From Mariniphaga sp. (lineage in GTDB: Bacteria; Bacteroidota; Bacteroidia; Bacteroidales; Prolixibacteraceae), in assembly GCA_024636975.1 (NCBI GenBank), contig JAGXGA010000019.1:124001-188000 (forward strand): DNA of 64,000 nucleotides, written 5' to 3'. Positions within the stretch are counted from its first letter, which is position 1, and every line of letters begins with the position of its first letter. Positions 16,310 through 25,418 of this stretch are shown here, piece by piece. The translations under genes and the position numbers were made by a program. The notes beneath the pieces were generated by a model. That model made no database searches. It was given only the letters and a program-made list of their open reading frames with translations, and was not told the origin of the DNA.

Positions 16310-17611
16310 TTACAAGTTATCAAGCCAGGTTTCAAGTTCACTTATTCCATCGTACATCTTACCACAATATTGTTTTAAAAAAATTTCATCCAGAGGTTCA
16401 TCCCGGTATTCATTGGTTGCTTTTTCCAATACATCAGCGCCATTGATATCAACATAAGCCATCCGGCAGGTAAGTTCTTCAGGTTGGCGTCCAAAATCCA
16501 TTCCTGGCAATAAAGCAACTCCGGTTTCATTGAGCAGGTTTTCACACAATTCATATGAAGTCAGAATGCCTTTTGCTGTAAGCTTTTCACGGTAATGCTT
16601 AAAATTAGGAAAAAGGTAAAACCCACCCATGGGAGAGGGCATTGTAAGGTTTTTCGCTCTTAATCTGTTGGCGATAAAATTTCCCAATGCCTTTAAGATT
16701 ATTCGTGAATGATGCAGATAAACATCAATTTCAGGGTGATCTGTAAAGGCAGCAATTGCAGCATACTGAATGGGTGCGCTGGTGGAAGTATAAGTTTCAC
16801 TGGCTACAATAGCCATCGCATTTTGCAGCCAGCGCAGGTTTTCGGGAAATGTAAATGTTCCCAGTCGCCATCCACCGGCACCAGCCCACTTGCTTAATCC
16901 ACTGCTGATAATTGTTCCTTCGGGGTAATAACCAGCTATGGAAACATGTTCACCCGTGTGATCCAACAATCCGTAAATCTCATCGGAAATAAGAATCAAA
17001 TTATATTTTCGGGCCACCTCAGCCAACTTTTTTAACCGGTCCTTTGGATAAGTAGAACCGGTAGGGTTGGATGGGTAGTTTAGAATCACAACCCGTGGCC
17101 GGTTCGGATCAGAACGACATATAATATCCAGCTTCTCAGGACTTAGCCGCCAATCATTGTCCTCGAAGGTAGGAACCCATGTAACATGCCTTCCTGCGAT
17201 TCGTGCCTGGGGAGAATAAGAAACCCAGCTGGGGGTAGGAATTATTAATTCTCCATAATACACCAGTTGCAAAATAAAAATCAATTCTTTGGAGCCCGGT
17301 CCAATCATAATGTCATCGGCCGAGCATTTTATCTTCTGGTGCCTGAAATTAAACTCTGCAATGGCCTCTCGCAAGGGCAATAATCCCTTTACCGGCAAAT
17401 AATCCTTTTGATGTGCATTCCGGCGTAATTCTTCCTGCACAATGTCAGGAACAGGAAATGGCGATTGTCCCAGCCCAAGTTTATAAACAGTTTTACCTTG
17501 CTTAATCAGTTCATTGCTTCGTTCATTAATCAATAAAGTAGCTGATTGATTTAATCCTCTGACATTCAGATTGAGATTGACATGAGGATTGTTCTTACGG
17601 GATTTCAGCAT
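16310..17611 (-). CDS. Class I/II PLP-dependent aminotransferase
   Basis: The 433-residue protein is a fold-type I aminotransferase. The PLP Lys is Lys241 in SSGLSKWAGAGGWRLG, with Asn182 (NYPSNPTG), Asp210 and Tyr213 (ISDEIYG) and the carboxylate-binding Arg249. The family includes aspartate and aromatic aminotransferases; substrate cannot be assigned. It has no signal peptide and is cytoplasmic. It converges on the RNase H-like gene with only 48 bp between, in which I see no terminator, and is read alone or after the lipoprotein gene at 17688-18983 (76-bp gap). Length is some 30-40 residues above the usual 390-400 owing to extended ends. Confidence 0.83.
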   Translation of the reverse strand: MLKSRKNNPHVNLNLNVRGLNQSATLLINERSNELIKQGKTVYKLGLGQSPFPVPDIVQEELRRNAHQKDYLPVKGLLPLREAIAEFNFRHQKIKCSADDIMIGPGSKELIFILQLVYYGELIIPTPSWVSYSPQARIAGRHVTWVPTFEDNDWRLSPEKLDIICRSDPNRPRVVILNYPSNPTGSTYPKDRLKKLAEVARKYNLILISDEIYGLLDHTGEHVSIAGYYPEGTIISSGLSKWAGAGGWRLGTFTFPENLRWLQNAMAIVASETYTSTSAPIQYAAIAAFTDHPEIDVYLHHSRIILKALGNFIANRLRAKNLTMPSPMGGFYLFPNFKHYREKLTAKGILTSYELCENLLNETGVALLPGMDFGRQPEELTCRMAYVDINGADVLEKATNEYRDEPLDEIFLKQYCGKMYDGISELETWLDNL

Positions 17612-17687
17612 ATCGTACTATTTTTTATTGGCCGTATCTGACAGTATAAGTACTTAAAATAACATGTTATTATATAAGAATCCTTAG

Positions 17688-18983
17688 TTAATACATTTCT
17701 GTCCGGAGAATAATTTTCCCTTCATTGATGTTATAGCTTATCTCCCAGCCAGTAAGATAAAACCCAGCTACCCAGTCTCCCGACTTCATCCCTGCCTTAA
17801 GATTCAATCCCTTAATGAGCGTATAATATAAACTTACATCGTATTCGTTGTCCCACCAAAGGTACGGCATCTGGTTGCTACCGGAGAACGGCCTGTCGGC
17901 ATTATAGTAGTTATAGGTATAATAAGCTCCCAGTGATAATTGCTGTACAAAATAAAAACCCATTGAAGCTTTAACTCCATAATTAAAAACCTGTTCATTT
18001 ACATTGAATCGCTCTCCTGCTGTAACTACATTACGTATGTTTGAATAATGTCCAAAGGGGCTTACCTTTAGTCCGAACCGGTTGTTTTCGGTTCTAATGA
18101 GTTGGACAGGAATCGCCATTCTAACCTCCCACATATTTTTGGAAATGGCAAATTCAGGATTTATATCCACCCCTTTAAAAAGGTTCCTGTAATATTGCAG
18201 GCCTCCGGCAAGGCTTGACGAAAGATCGGTGCCCAGGGAAGCAGAATATATACCGCCCGAATGTTCTACCAGACCTTCATCACTTAGTGTGTATCCGGGC
18301 TGAAGGTTTGTGAAATAGTATTTAGGTTTTATTACCCGCAGAAACTCAGTATCAATCTGCGGTGACTGCCCTGACAGGTAGTCCGATGCGTAATCCTTTT
18401 GCTGCTGCCAGTAATAATCATTTGGGTCGGAATAGCGATGCTCCCTGAACCTTTCTGAAAACTTTCGGGAAGAGAATGAACGAAACTTCTCATAGCTCCT
18501 GCCTGCTTCTTCCTCCCGTCCTGTTTTTTCATTCAGGTATCCTTTCAAAAAAGCTAAATCAGTGTAATACAAAGCTTCAGGATAATCATATTCCAGCTTT
18601 TCAATCGATTCAGCAGCTTCTGCATAATCTTCTTCCTTAATTTCACGTACCGACTGAGAATAAATAGCAGCCAAATGATAATCTGATTCCTTGGGTGAAT
18701 TTGCCAGTTCCATGCGTTTATCGAATGGATACCTGAAATTCATAGCTCCCAGTTCAGTAATAAACTGCTCAAAGTTCGCTTCAGTTACCAGTTCACCACT
18801 ATTGGTGCGCAAAGTTGCCGGTGACATTCCAGGCAAAGGATATTCATATACTTCTTTTTCAGAATTGTACTGAATTCTGTAAACACTCAGTTTTGAACAT
18901 CCAGGGAACAGGATCAGAACGACTAAAAAGCAGGAAAGAAGACAAATGCTCCTAAAAACATTTTTCTCAAGTATTTGTAACAT
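17688..18983 (-). CDS. Outer-membrane lipoprotein with helical-repeat and beta-barrel-like halves
   Basis: The 431-residue product has a lipoprotein signal peptide with lipobox LFPGC (Cys29). Residues about 85-190 are helical and TPR-like (DYHLAAIYSQSV, EDYAEAAESIEKLEYDYPEALYYTDLAFLKG). From about 215 on, the sequence alternates in short aromatic-rich strands (FGLKVSPFGHY, GFYFVQQLSLGAYYTYNYYN, VSLYYTLIKGLNLKAG) and ends in WEISYNINEGKIILRTEMY, as in an outer-membrane beta barrel. A lipoprotein anchor joined to a barrel-like domain is unusual. I do not recognise a characterised family. It lies upstream of the aminotransferase on the same strand. Confidence 0.6.
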   Translation of the reverse strand: MLQILEKNVFRSICLLSCFLVVLILFPGCSKLSVYRIQYNSEKEVYEYPLPGMSPATLRTNSGELVTEANFEQFITELGAMNFRYPFDKRMELANSPKESDYHLAAIYSQSVREIKEEDYAEAAESIEKLEYDYPEALYYTDLAFLKGYLNEKTGREEEAGRSYEKFRSFSSRKFSERFREHRYSDPNDYYWQQQKDYASDYLSGQSPQIDTEFLRVIKPKYYFTNLQPGYTLSDEGLVEHSGGIYSASLGTDLSSSLAGGLQYYRNLFKGVDINPEFAISKNMWEVRMAIPVQLIRTENNRFGLKVSPFGHYSNIRNVVTAGERFNVNEQVFNYGVKASMGFYFVQQLSLGAYYTYNYYNADRPFSGSNQMPYLWWDNEYDVSLYYTLIKGLNLKAGMKSGDWVAGFYLTGWEISYNINEGKIILRTEMY

Positions 18984-19420
18984 ACCATTGCGTTTTCAAT
19001 TTACCATTGCCCGGCAAATTATGCTGTTAATATAACTGATAACACCTAACCTTTTCCTGATGTTGATACCTGCCCGGGAGAAATTATCTGTTGTACCTTT
19101 CAATCAACACCACAATCGACACTTTTTTTTAATTCTAAGTTAAACACTTTTTACTGTATCAAAAACATTACATGCAAGCCGGGTTATTGTCTCCGCCAAT
19201 ACTTATTAAAACCAATCAGAGAATTTTTTATAGTAATTACCATCAGGAATTTATGGGTCAGTTTTCGTTTACATTACACTGCCAATTATTAAAGAAATTA
19301 TTCCAATGCAAGATATAATATTGTTGTTAATATTCGACGAAACCGACTGACGGGTTTTAAATATATTGATTTCTATTTCAATCATTAATAACTTTTTTCT
19401 CAGGAAGAGATACCTTTTAT
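18984..19420. other. Intergenic region, no gene seen
   Basis: This is the divergent gap between the outer-membrane lipoprotein and metF. It is AT-rich. A minus-strand open frame of 68 codons overlaps the metF start and has no recognisable content. I saw no riboswitch architecture of the SAM, SAH or cobalamin types. Confidence 0.5.
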
Positions 19421-19428
19421 TAATTTTG
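19421..19428 (+). promoter_or_regulatory. Probable -7 element of metF
   Basis: TAATTTTG fits the TAnnTTTG consensus and lies 20 bp before the metF ATG. A T-rich stretch at 19393-19399 sits at the -33 distance but lacks a clear TTTG. Confidence 0.5.
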
Positions 19429-19448
19429 CAGCTGCAAAAAAGTATGTA

Positions 19449-20402
19449 ATGAAAGTTATTGATATCATAAACCAAAGCAATAAAACAGTTTTTTCCTTTG
19501 AATTACTTCCACCTCTTAAAGGCAACGATACTTCCCGGATCTATCAAACGATAGAAAACCTGGTAGAATACGATCCGAAGTATATCAACTTAACAACCCA
19601 TCGCGATGAAACCGAGTACAGGGAAATGCCCAACGGTTCCATCGTTAAGCGTATAGTAAGGAAACGACCTGGAACGGTTGCCATTGCAGCAGCTATCCAG
19701 CACAGGTATAATATTCCGGTAGTTCCTCATATTTTATGCGGAGGATTTACCAAAAGCGAAACAGAACACGTGCTGATTGATCTGCATTTTCTGGAAATTG
19801 AAAATGTGTTGGCTTTAAGAGGCGACGGGGTTAAAAACCAGCATGTATTTACTCCCGAGGCAGAAGGTCATACCTACGCAAGCGATTTGGTAAAACAAAT
19901 TGTCAGCTTAAAGTATGGCAATTATCTGGAGGAAGACCTGAAAAACAATACCCCTCTTGATTTCTGTATTGGGGTGGCCGGTTATCCTGAGAAGCATTTT
20001 GAAGCGCCAAATATGGAACTTGACCTGCTTTACCTTAAACGAAAAGTAGAAGCTGGTGCAGAATACGTTGTCACCCAAATGTTCTTTGACAACCGTTTTT
20101 ACTATGATTTTGTAAAAAAATGCCGGGAAATGGGAATAACCATTCCAATTATTCCCGGGATAAAACCCATTAACTTAAAAAACCAGTTGACGGTCTTACC
20201 GAAAATCTTTCATATTGATTTACCTACAGAACTCTCGCAGGAACTGGCAAAATGCAGAAACAATGAAGATGCCAGATTGGTGGGTACAGAATGGGCCATC
20301 ATGCAATCGAAGGATTTGGTTGCCAACAATGTGCCTTCAATACATATATACACATATGGCATTTCCGATAATGTTAAAGATATAGTAAAGGCTGTTTTTT
20401 AA
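19449..20402 (+). CDS. metF: Methylenetetrahydrofolate reductase
   Basis: A 317-residue cytoplasmic TIM-barrel flavoenzyme that reduces 5,10-methylenetetrahydrofolate to 5-methyltetrahydrofolate for methionine synthesis. The N-terminus FSFELLPPLKG carries the conserved catalytic Glu. NLTTHRDETEY, HILCGGFTK, NVLALRGDG and the C-terminal YVVTQMFFDNRFYYDF, IPIIPGIKPI are the family landmarks. Length is normal for bacterial MetF. It is transcribed alone: a -7 box lies upstream and a strong hairpin directly downstream. It has no functional link with its neighbours. Confidence 0.93.
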   Translation: MKVIDIINQSNKTVFSFELLPPLKGNDTSRIYQTIENLVEYDPKYINLTTHRDETEYREMPNGSIVKRIVRKRPGTVAIAAAIQHRYNIPVVPHILCGGFTKSETEHVLIDLHFLEIENVLALRGDGVKNQHVFTPEAEGHTYASDLVKQIVSLKYGNYLEEDLKNNTPLDFCIGVAGYPEKHFEAPNMELDLLYLKRKVEAGAEYVVTQMFFDNRFYYDFVKKCREMGITIPIIPGIKPINLKNQLTVLPKIFHIDLPTELSQELAKCRNNEDARLVGTEWAIMQSKDLVANNVPSIHIYTYGISDNVKDIVKAVF

Positions 20403-20406
20403 AAAA

Positions 20407-20443
20407 ATAAGGATGATATTCATTATCTGGTCATCATCCTTAT
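20407..20443. terminator. Bidirectional terminator between metF and the DUF4837 gene
   Basis: ATAAGGATGAT (20407-20417) pairs perfectly with ATCATCCTTAT (20433-20443) around a 15-nt loop. It has A-rich and T-rich flanks on both sides and sits between two convergent genes. Confidence 0.8.
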
Positions 20444-20471
20444 CTTTCTATTTTTGAAATATCTCTTAGAT

Positions 20472-21509
20472 CTAATCCAGACTGCTTACCTGGGAATTTA
20501 GCTTATCGTTATTCTCCTGGTTATTCAGGCTAATGGTATAAATCATAGCTTCCACCTGTCGCAATAAGTTGCGTTTATCTTTGCTGGGAGCATACACATA
20601 ACCGAAAGCCACCAATACCCGCTGATTTTCGATATCGAGCTGTGCGAGCGAAACGTAAGGCCCACCCATAAAATCATTCATTAATCGCCAAAGGCCACGC
20701 ATTTCAGTAGCATAATTTCCGTTGTGCTTACTTACATTATATACCTGGTCAATTCTTCTTTCAGTAGCCATATAGCTGCCTGTGGTAGGTCCTGGCACAT
20801 TAGCCTTTAGAATACTGTCTCTTACCTTCAGCTGATAGTCCATATTAAACGCACTGTCGGTCACATAAGGAAAGGAATATAGTATGATACCCTGCGAAAT
20901 TGCGGGTGTTTCATACCTCAGCCAGATAAAATCTTCTTTTTGTTCGGCTATCTGGAAACCTGGAGCAACCTTCATAGTCAGTCCGAATTCCTTATCCAGA
21001 ACATTATAAATTCCCCGTTCATAATATTTATTGTAGTTCATGGTGAGCCTGTTCTTTTCAGCTCTTAGAAAATAGGAAATAATTTTACTTTTGTTTTCAT
21101 CGATCAATTCCTGGAATTCACTTTCATTTTGAGCCTGAATGATAACCATTGACTGAGGGCTTGCCCATATGTTTTCCTGAAAAGTAACTCCGAATGTATC
21201 GAGGTTTGATGAAATACGAACCTGCATGATATTACGGGTAGTTTTAAAAATATTCTTAAAACCTTCGCGAGGCACCTTTACAAGATCAAATAAAGGCTCA
21301 TCCTGAGGCAGGGCAACATGTTCCTGGGCCAGCGTTTGCCGGATAGCCTCACCGGGACTTCCCTGCCAGGCATCATCACTTATAACCACCACCAATTCGC
21401 CAGCCTTGCCGGTAACATTTTTTGTTAAACCGGCACCTCCATCCTGGCATGCAATGAAGCTGAACAGGATGGCAACAGATAAAAGTCCATGTAATAATTT
21501 AAGTTTCAT
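20472..21509 (-). CDS. DUF4837 family lipoprotein
   Basis: The product has 345 residues from ATG 21509, which places a lipoprotein signal (HGLLSVAILFSFIAC, Cys21) at the very N-terminus; the upstream in-frame start at 21536 adds nine residues ahead of it. It matches the DUF4837 family of Bacteroidota lipoproteins (GKAGELVVVISDDAWQG, LFDLVKVPREGFKNIFKTTRN, MRGLWRLMNDFMGGPY). The function of the family is unknown. It lies downstream of tatA, rseP, dxr and the M23 peptidase on the same strand, but a hairpin terminator separates it from tatA, so it is probably read independently. The mature protein would sit in the cell envelope. Confidence 0.82.
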   Translation of the reverse strand: MKLKLLHGLLSVAILFSFIACQDGGAGLTKNVTGKAGELVVVISDDAWQGSPGEAIRQTLAQEHVALPQDEPLFDLVKVPREGFKNIFKTTRNIMQVRISSNLDTFGVTFQENIWASPQSMVIIQAQNESEFQELIDENKSKIISYFLRAEKNRLTMNYNKYYERGIYNVLDKEFGLTMKVAPGFQIAEQKEDFIWLRYETPAISQGIILYSFPYVTDSAFNMDYQLKVRDSILKANVPGPTTGSYMATERRIDQVYNVSKHNGNYATEMRGLWRLMNDFMGGPYVSLAQLDIENQRVLVAFGYVYAPSKDKRNLLRQVEAMIYTISLNNQENNDKLNSQVSSLD

Positions 21510-21591
21510 CGATATAAATGTTTTTTTTACCATCATGTCCCTACAAAAATCTTACCAGTAACATTAGCAGCCCAGAGTTTTTTAAATGCAA

Positions 21592-21625
21592 AAATCCCGT
21601 TGCGTCTGATACCGCAACGGGATTT
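21592..21625 (-). terminator. Intrinsic terminator of tatA
   Basis: AAATCCCGTTGCG (21592-21604) and CGCAACGGGATTT (21613-21625) form a perfect 13-bp stem with an 8-nt loop. On the minus strand the stem runs into a T tract. It lies 24 bp after the tatA stop. Confidence 0.85.
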
Positions 21626-21649
21626 CCGTAATCTTTTCAAAACCGGTTA

Positions 21650-21847
21650 TTAATCAATTCTTTCCGGTTCGGCTTTTTGAGTTTCGTCATCATCCTCTTT
21701 GGTAGCCTTTTTGAATTCCTTCATCCCCTTGCCAAGGCCTTTCATTAATTCAGGAATCTTACGTCCGCCAAACATTAGAAGTACAATAATTAATATAATA
21801 ATTATTTCCTGTGGTCCTATAAATCCTGCAATAACATATAAATTCAT
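21650..21847 (-). CDS. tatA: Sec-independent translocase protein TatA/TatE
   Basis: A 65-residue protein with one N-terminal membrane helix ([14 protein letters not shown]), the hinge Phe-Gly, an amphipathic helix ([19 protein letters not shown]) and a short acidic tail, which is the whole TatA plan. It forms the pore component that moves folded twin-arginine substrates across the inner membrane. Several proteins in this window carry such signals: the aldo/keto reductase and the Gfo/Idh/MocA proteins. It lies 45 bp downstream of rseP and ends at a strong terminator, so it probably closes the M23-dxr-rseP-tatA transcript. tatC is not in the window. Confidence 0.92.
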   Translation of the reverse strand: MNLYVIAGFIGPQEIIIILIIVLLMFGGRKIPELMKGLGKGMKEFKKATKEDDDETQKAEPERID

Positions 21848-21892
21848 GATGCAAAGTTAAAATGTTTCACTACAAAAATAGAATTTTTTTAA

Positions 21893-23230
21893 TTAAAATG
21901 TCCCATTAATTATTTTTATTATATCATTCGCGTTGGCATATAATACCAAAGCCAGCAGCAGCAACATCCCTGCAACCTGAGCATATTCCATGAATTTTTC
22001 TCCCGGCTTGCGTCCCGAAATCATTTCAAATGAGAGAAACATTACATGTCCACCGTCAAGAGCAGGTATGGGCAGCAGATTCATAATAGCTAAAATGATC
22101 GAAATAAAAGCTGTCATGTTCCAGAAAGCGTGCCAGTCCCAAGTGCCGGGAAAAATACTCCCGATGGTAGCAAATCCACCAAGCGATTCATATGCTTTTG
22201 TTTCTGGTCTGAAAAAAAGCTTAAACTGCTTCAGGTAATCTTTGGTTATTTCAACGCCTTGATTTATACCTGCAGGTATTGATTCAAAGAATCCATAATT
22301 TATGGTTTCCCATTCCAATTCATTTAAGACATTCATATTAAGGCGAATTCCAATCATTCCATCCTCACCCAATACCATATCAAATTGCTCGAATTCACCA
22401 TCACGTTCAACAGTCAGGGTAATGGGCTCGCCCCGGTATTTTTGCAACTCTTTATTCCACTCATCGAAATACACGAACGATTGTCCGTTCAACTGCTTAA
22501 TTTCATCTCCTGGCTGCAATCCTGCCTCCTGCCCTGGTGAATCGGGTGTAAACCCTTCAACCTGCATCTTAAAAGGGGTACGTGGTGATATAATCGATTT
22601 GCTCTTTAGAATCTTTGCCAAATCCTCACCTGAAATATCAACATTAACAACCTGTCCGTTTCGTTCAACCTGAATACTTTTTGCTTCATCGTATACAACA
22701 GTCTGGAATACTTTATAAAAGTTCTCAACATACTGATTATCAACTGAAAGTATTTTATCACCTGTTTGTAACCCGATTTCTTCGCCCGCTTCACTTGCCA
22801 CAATGCCGTACTTCACATTATCGGTAGGCAAATATTGTTCTCCCCATGCATAAAGGACACCAATGTATATTATCATGGCAAAAAGAAAATTCATGAGGAC
22901 TCCCCCTATCATAATTAATAATCTTTGCCAGGCAGGTTTTGCTCTAAATTCATATGGCTTGGGAGGTAATTTCATGGCCTCTTTATCCATCGATTCGTCA
23001 ATCATCCCTGAAATTTTGACATATCCTCCCAAAGGAAGCCAGCCAACGCCGTATTCAGTTTCACCTTTTTTAACTTTAAAAAGTGAAAACCAGGGATCAA
23101 AAAACAGATAGAATTTTTCAACCCGTGTATTAAAAAGCCGGGCAAACATAAAATGCCCAAACTCATGTAATACTACAAGTATCGATAGGCTTAATAAGAG
23201 TTGTGCCCCTTTTATCAGAATTGTTTCCAT
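21893..23230 (-). CDS. rseP: Site-2 protease RseP, two PDZ domains
   Basis: The 445-residue intramembrane zinc metalloprotease has HEFGH at residues 22-26 in the first membrane helix and the second-half motif NLLPIPALDGGH near the C-terminus, with further hydrophobic spans. Two PDZ domains lie between (GIVASEAGEEIGLQTGDKIL and DSPGQEAGLQPGDEIKQLNG). The enzyme cleaves anti-sigma factors or signal-peptide remnants within the inner membrane. It follows dxr by 12 bp, an arrangement common in bacteria. Length matches E. coli RseP (450). No anti-sigma factor is encoded nearby. Confidence 0.92.
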   Translation of the reverse strand: METILIKGAQLLLSLSILVVLHEFGHFMFARLFNTRVEKFYLFFDPWFSLFKVKKGETEYGVGWLPLGGYVKISGMIDESMDKEAMKLPPKPYEFRAKPAWQRLLIMIGGVLMNFLFAMIIYIGVLYAWGEQYLPTDNVKYGIVASEAGEEIGLQTGDKILSVDNQYVENFYKVFQTVVYDEAKSIQVERNGQVVNVDISGEDLAKILKSKSIISPRTPFKMQVEGFTPDSPGQEAGLQPGDEIKQLNGQSFVYFDEWNKELQKYRGEPITLTVERDGEFEQFDMVLGEDGMIGIRLNMNVLNELEWETINYGFFESIPAGINQGVEITKDYLKQFKLFFRPETKAYESLGGFATIGSIFPGTWDWHAFWNMTAFISIILAIMNLLPIPALDGGHVMFLSFEMISGRKPGEKFMEYAQVAGMLLLLALVLYANANDIIKIINGTF

Positions 23231-23242
23231 TAATTGATTTTC

Positions 23243-24403
23243 TTATTTTCTGTTTTCTGTTAATAATTGCGCTTTTTTTCTTGTTTCAGTGTTTGTCTGT
23301 ATAAGATCATCCATTGAAGGCTTCTCTACAAAACTCACGCCATCAATTGTTTGTTCAATAATGTCAGGAATTTGGAGAAACTTAATCTTTCTTTCCAAAA
23401 ATGCCTGCACAGCCACTTCATTAGCAGCATTTAAAATACAGGGAATATTACCTCCCGCATCCATCGCTTTAAAAGCGAGTGCAAGATTACGAAAATTTTT
23501 TGTATCCGGCTGACTAAAATTAAGTTCCGGATAATCTAAAAAGTTGAACCGCGGGAAATTATTCTTAATCCGGTAAGGGAAACCCAGAGCATACTGGATT
23601 GGCAGCCGCATATCGGGAAGACCAAGTTGTGCTTTTATTGAGCCATCTTCAAACTGCACCATTGAATGGATCACTGACTGGGGATGAACAACTACTTCAA
23701 TCTTTGAAGAGGGCAGTCCAAATAACCAGCGTGCTTCAATAGCCTCGAAACCTTTGTTCATGAGTGTTGCCGAATCAATTGTTATTTTAGGCCCCATATC
23801 CCAATTAGGATGTGCCAATGCATCTTCTACTGTAACATCCTGAAGCTCTTCCATTGTTTTTCCGCGAAATGGCCCCCCCGAACAGGTAAGGTAAATTTTT
23901 TCAACCGGATTGGCAATTTCACCGGTCAGGCACTGAAAAATAGCTGAATGTTCGGAATCGACAGGAAGTAAATCCACCTGCTTTTCTTTTGCCAGCCGGG
24001 TAATCAGTTCACCGGCAACAACAAGCGTTTCCTTATTGGCCAACGCTATATTTTTACCTGCATTTACGGCATGCCATGTTGGAATGAGACCCGAATATCC
24101 AACCATTGCAGTTATTATTAAATCGATGGTTTCCATTTGTACCACCTGGTTAAGAGAATCAGTGCCTGCATAAACCTTAATTGGTTCATTTTTCAATGCT
24201 TCGGACACCTCTCTGTATTTTTCAGCATTACCGATAACAACAGCATTGGGCTGGAATTTTTTTGCCTGTCGGATAAGCAGGTCAACGTTGTTATTAGCCG
24301 TCAGTACTTCTACCTCAAATGCATCAGGATTACCTTCTATTACTTCGAGTGTTTGTGTTCCGATAGAACCGGTGGAACCCAATATGGCTATTCGTTTCTT
24401 CAT
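23243..24403 (-). CDS. dxr: 1-deoxy-D-xylulose 5-phosphate reductoisomerase
   Basis: The 386-residue cytoplasmic enzyme catalyses the NADPH-dependent rearrangement and reduction of DXP to MEP, the committed step of isoprenoid synthesis. The nucleotide-binding motif GSTGSIGTQTLEVI is at the N-terminus. ALANKETLVVAGE, LLPVDSEHSAIFQCL and LTCSGGPFRGKT carry the metal- and substrate-binding residues, and NPVEKIY and PNWDMGPKITIDSATLMNKG complete the signature. The gene starts 3 bp after the M23 peptidase stop and is followed by rseP. It provides precursors for quinones, undecaprenyl phosphate and the carotenoids of the crt operon in this window. Confidence 0.95.
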   Translation of the reverse strand: MKKRIAILGSTGSIGTQTLEVIEGNPDAFEVEVLTANNNVDLLIRQAKKFQPNAVVIGNAEKYREVSEALKNEPIKVYAGTDSLNQVVQMETIDLIITAMVGYSGLIPTWHAVNAGKNIALANKETLVVAGELITRLAKEKQVDLLPVDSEHSAIFQCLTGEIANPVEKIYLTCSGGPFRGKTMEELQDVTVEDALAHPNWDMGPKITIDSATLMNKGFEAIEARWLFGLPSSKIEVVVHPQSVIHSMVQFEDGSIKAQLGLPDMRLPIQYALGFPYRIKNNFPRFNFLDYPELNFSQPDTKNFRNLALAFKAMDAGGNIPCILNAANEVAVQAFLERKIKFLQIPDIIEQTIDGVSFVEKPSMDDLIQTNTETRKKAQLLTENRK

Positions 24404-24406
24404 GTT

Positions 24407-25252
24407 TTAAAAATCAATATACAATTCGGGATTTAATGCGCTGCCATTATGCCATAATTCAAAATGAAGATGAGGCCCGGTTGATAATTCTCCGGTATTT
24501 CCAATTATAGCAACAGCTTCGCCGGCCTTTACACGGTCACCCTTACGTTTTAGCAGTTCCGAATTGTGCTTGTATGCTGAAATCAAATCGGCATCGTGTT
24601 GAATGAAAAGCACATAACCTGTTTGTATGGTCCATTCTGAAAAAATAACCGTCCCATCCATAATAGCAGAAATCCGGGCATTGGGTTCACTCACCAAATC
24701 AACTCCAAAATGCTCGGAAACCGGGCTGTAACCATTTGTAACTACTCCTTTTACCGGAACAAAAAAATGAATCTGACTCAGGTTGAGCCGCCGGTTCTCA
24801 GATGAACCAATTGACAGACTGGTTTGTTCTGCAAGCAATTTATCCTGAAACACCGAGTCGTGATTGTATTCGAGAATCTCGATAGCATCCTGAACATCTG
24901 TGGTATCGGCCATCAGGTAATCCTGTGGGGTTTCTCCTGAAACAATGGCCTGAATGCTTCTGAAAAAAAGGTCACGCTGGGAAAGTTCATTTTCAAGTGA
25001 ATCAATTTTAAGTGCGGTAAGTACAAGCATTTGCCGATATTCGGCTTTGGGATATCCGGGGATGTATTCCCGTAAACCTGTTGTAGCAATAAGAATAATA
25101 ACCAATGTAACTATTATTGCCGATAACAGGCTGGTAACGGTAAAAACCTTCAATCTGCTAAGCTTCATGCTCCATACCGATTGAAAGGTAGTATCGTTAT
25201 AAATAATTAAACGGTAGCGGTCGCTGAGCTTTTTTATTATTTTTTTTTTCAC
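24407..25252 (-). CDS. Membrane-anchored M23 (LytM-type) peptidase
   Basis: A 281-residue protein with one membrane helix (about residues 36-58), a coiled-coil-like stretch (LTALKIDSLENELSQRDLF) and a C-terminal M23 domain. The zinc ligands are visible as His181 and Asp185 in HFGVD, and His261/His263 in PHLHFEL. NTGELSTGPHLHFE is the classic lysostaphin-type signature. With intact ligands it should cut peptidoglycan cross-links in the periplasm or act as a cell-division/envelope endopeptidase. It is the first gene of a minus-strand operon with dxr, rseP and tatA, with 3 bp to dxr. Substrate bond not predictable. Confidence 0.88.
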   Translation of the reverse strand: MKKKIIKKLSDRYRLIIYNDTTFQSVWSMKLSRLKVFTVTSLLSAIIVTLVIILIATTGLREYIPGYPKAEYRQMLVLTALKIDSLENELSQRDLFFRSIQAIVSGETPQDYLMADTTDVQDAIEILEYNHDSVFQDKLLAEQTSLSIGSSENRRLNLSQIHFFVPVKGVVTNGYSPVSEHFGVDLVSEPNARISAIMDGTVIFSEWTIQTGYVLFIQHDADLISAYKHNSELLKRKGDRVKAGEAVAIIGNTGELSTGPHLHFELWHNGSALNPELYIDF

Positions 25253-25380
25253 TTTCTCCCCGGCTTTTTTGAGAGCTACAAATTTAACAAGAATTGAGAA
25301 ACAACCGCTTTGTTTAGTTTTTTTTAACCAACATGCTGATCAAACAAGATATATATCACAGAAATGGAATTATGAAATAT

Positions 25381-25388
25381 TATATTTG
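25381..25388 (+). promoter_or_regulatory. Probable -7 element of the S46 peptidase gene
   Basis: TATATTTG matches the TAnnTTTG consensus exactly and lies 30 bp before the ATG at 25419. A -33 TTTG is not obvious. Confidence 0.5.
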
Positions 25389-25418
25389 CAACTTTTAAAA
25401 TTTTAATTGAAATATACA

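Noticed and set aside
19260-19448. Riboswitch upstream of metF
   Set aside because: No conserved SAM, SAH or cobalamin core could be drawn; only a -7 box is supported.
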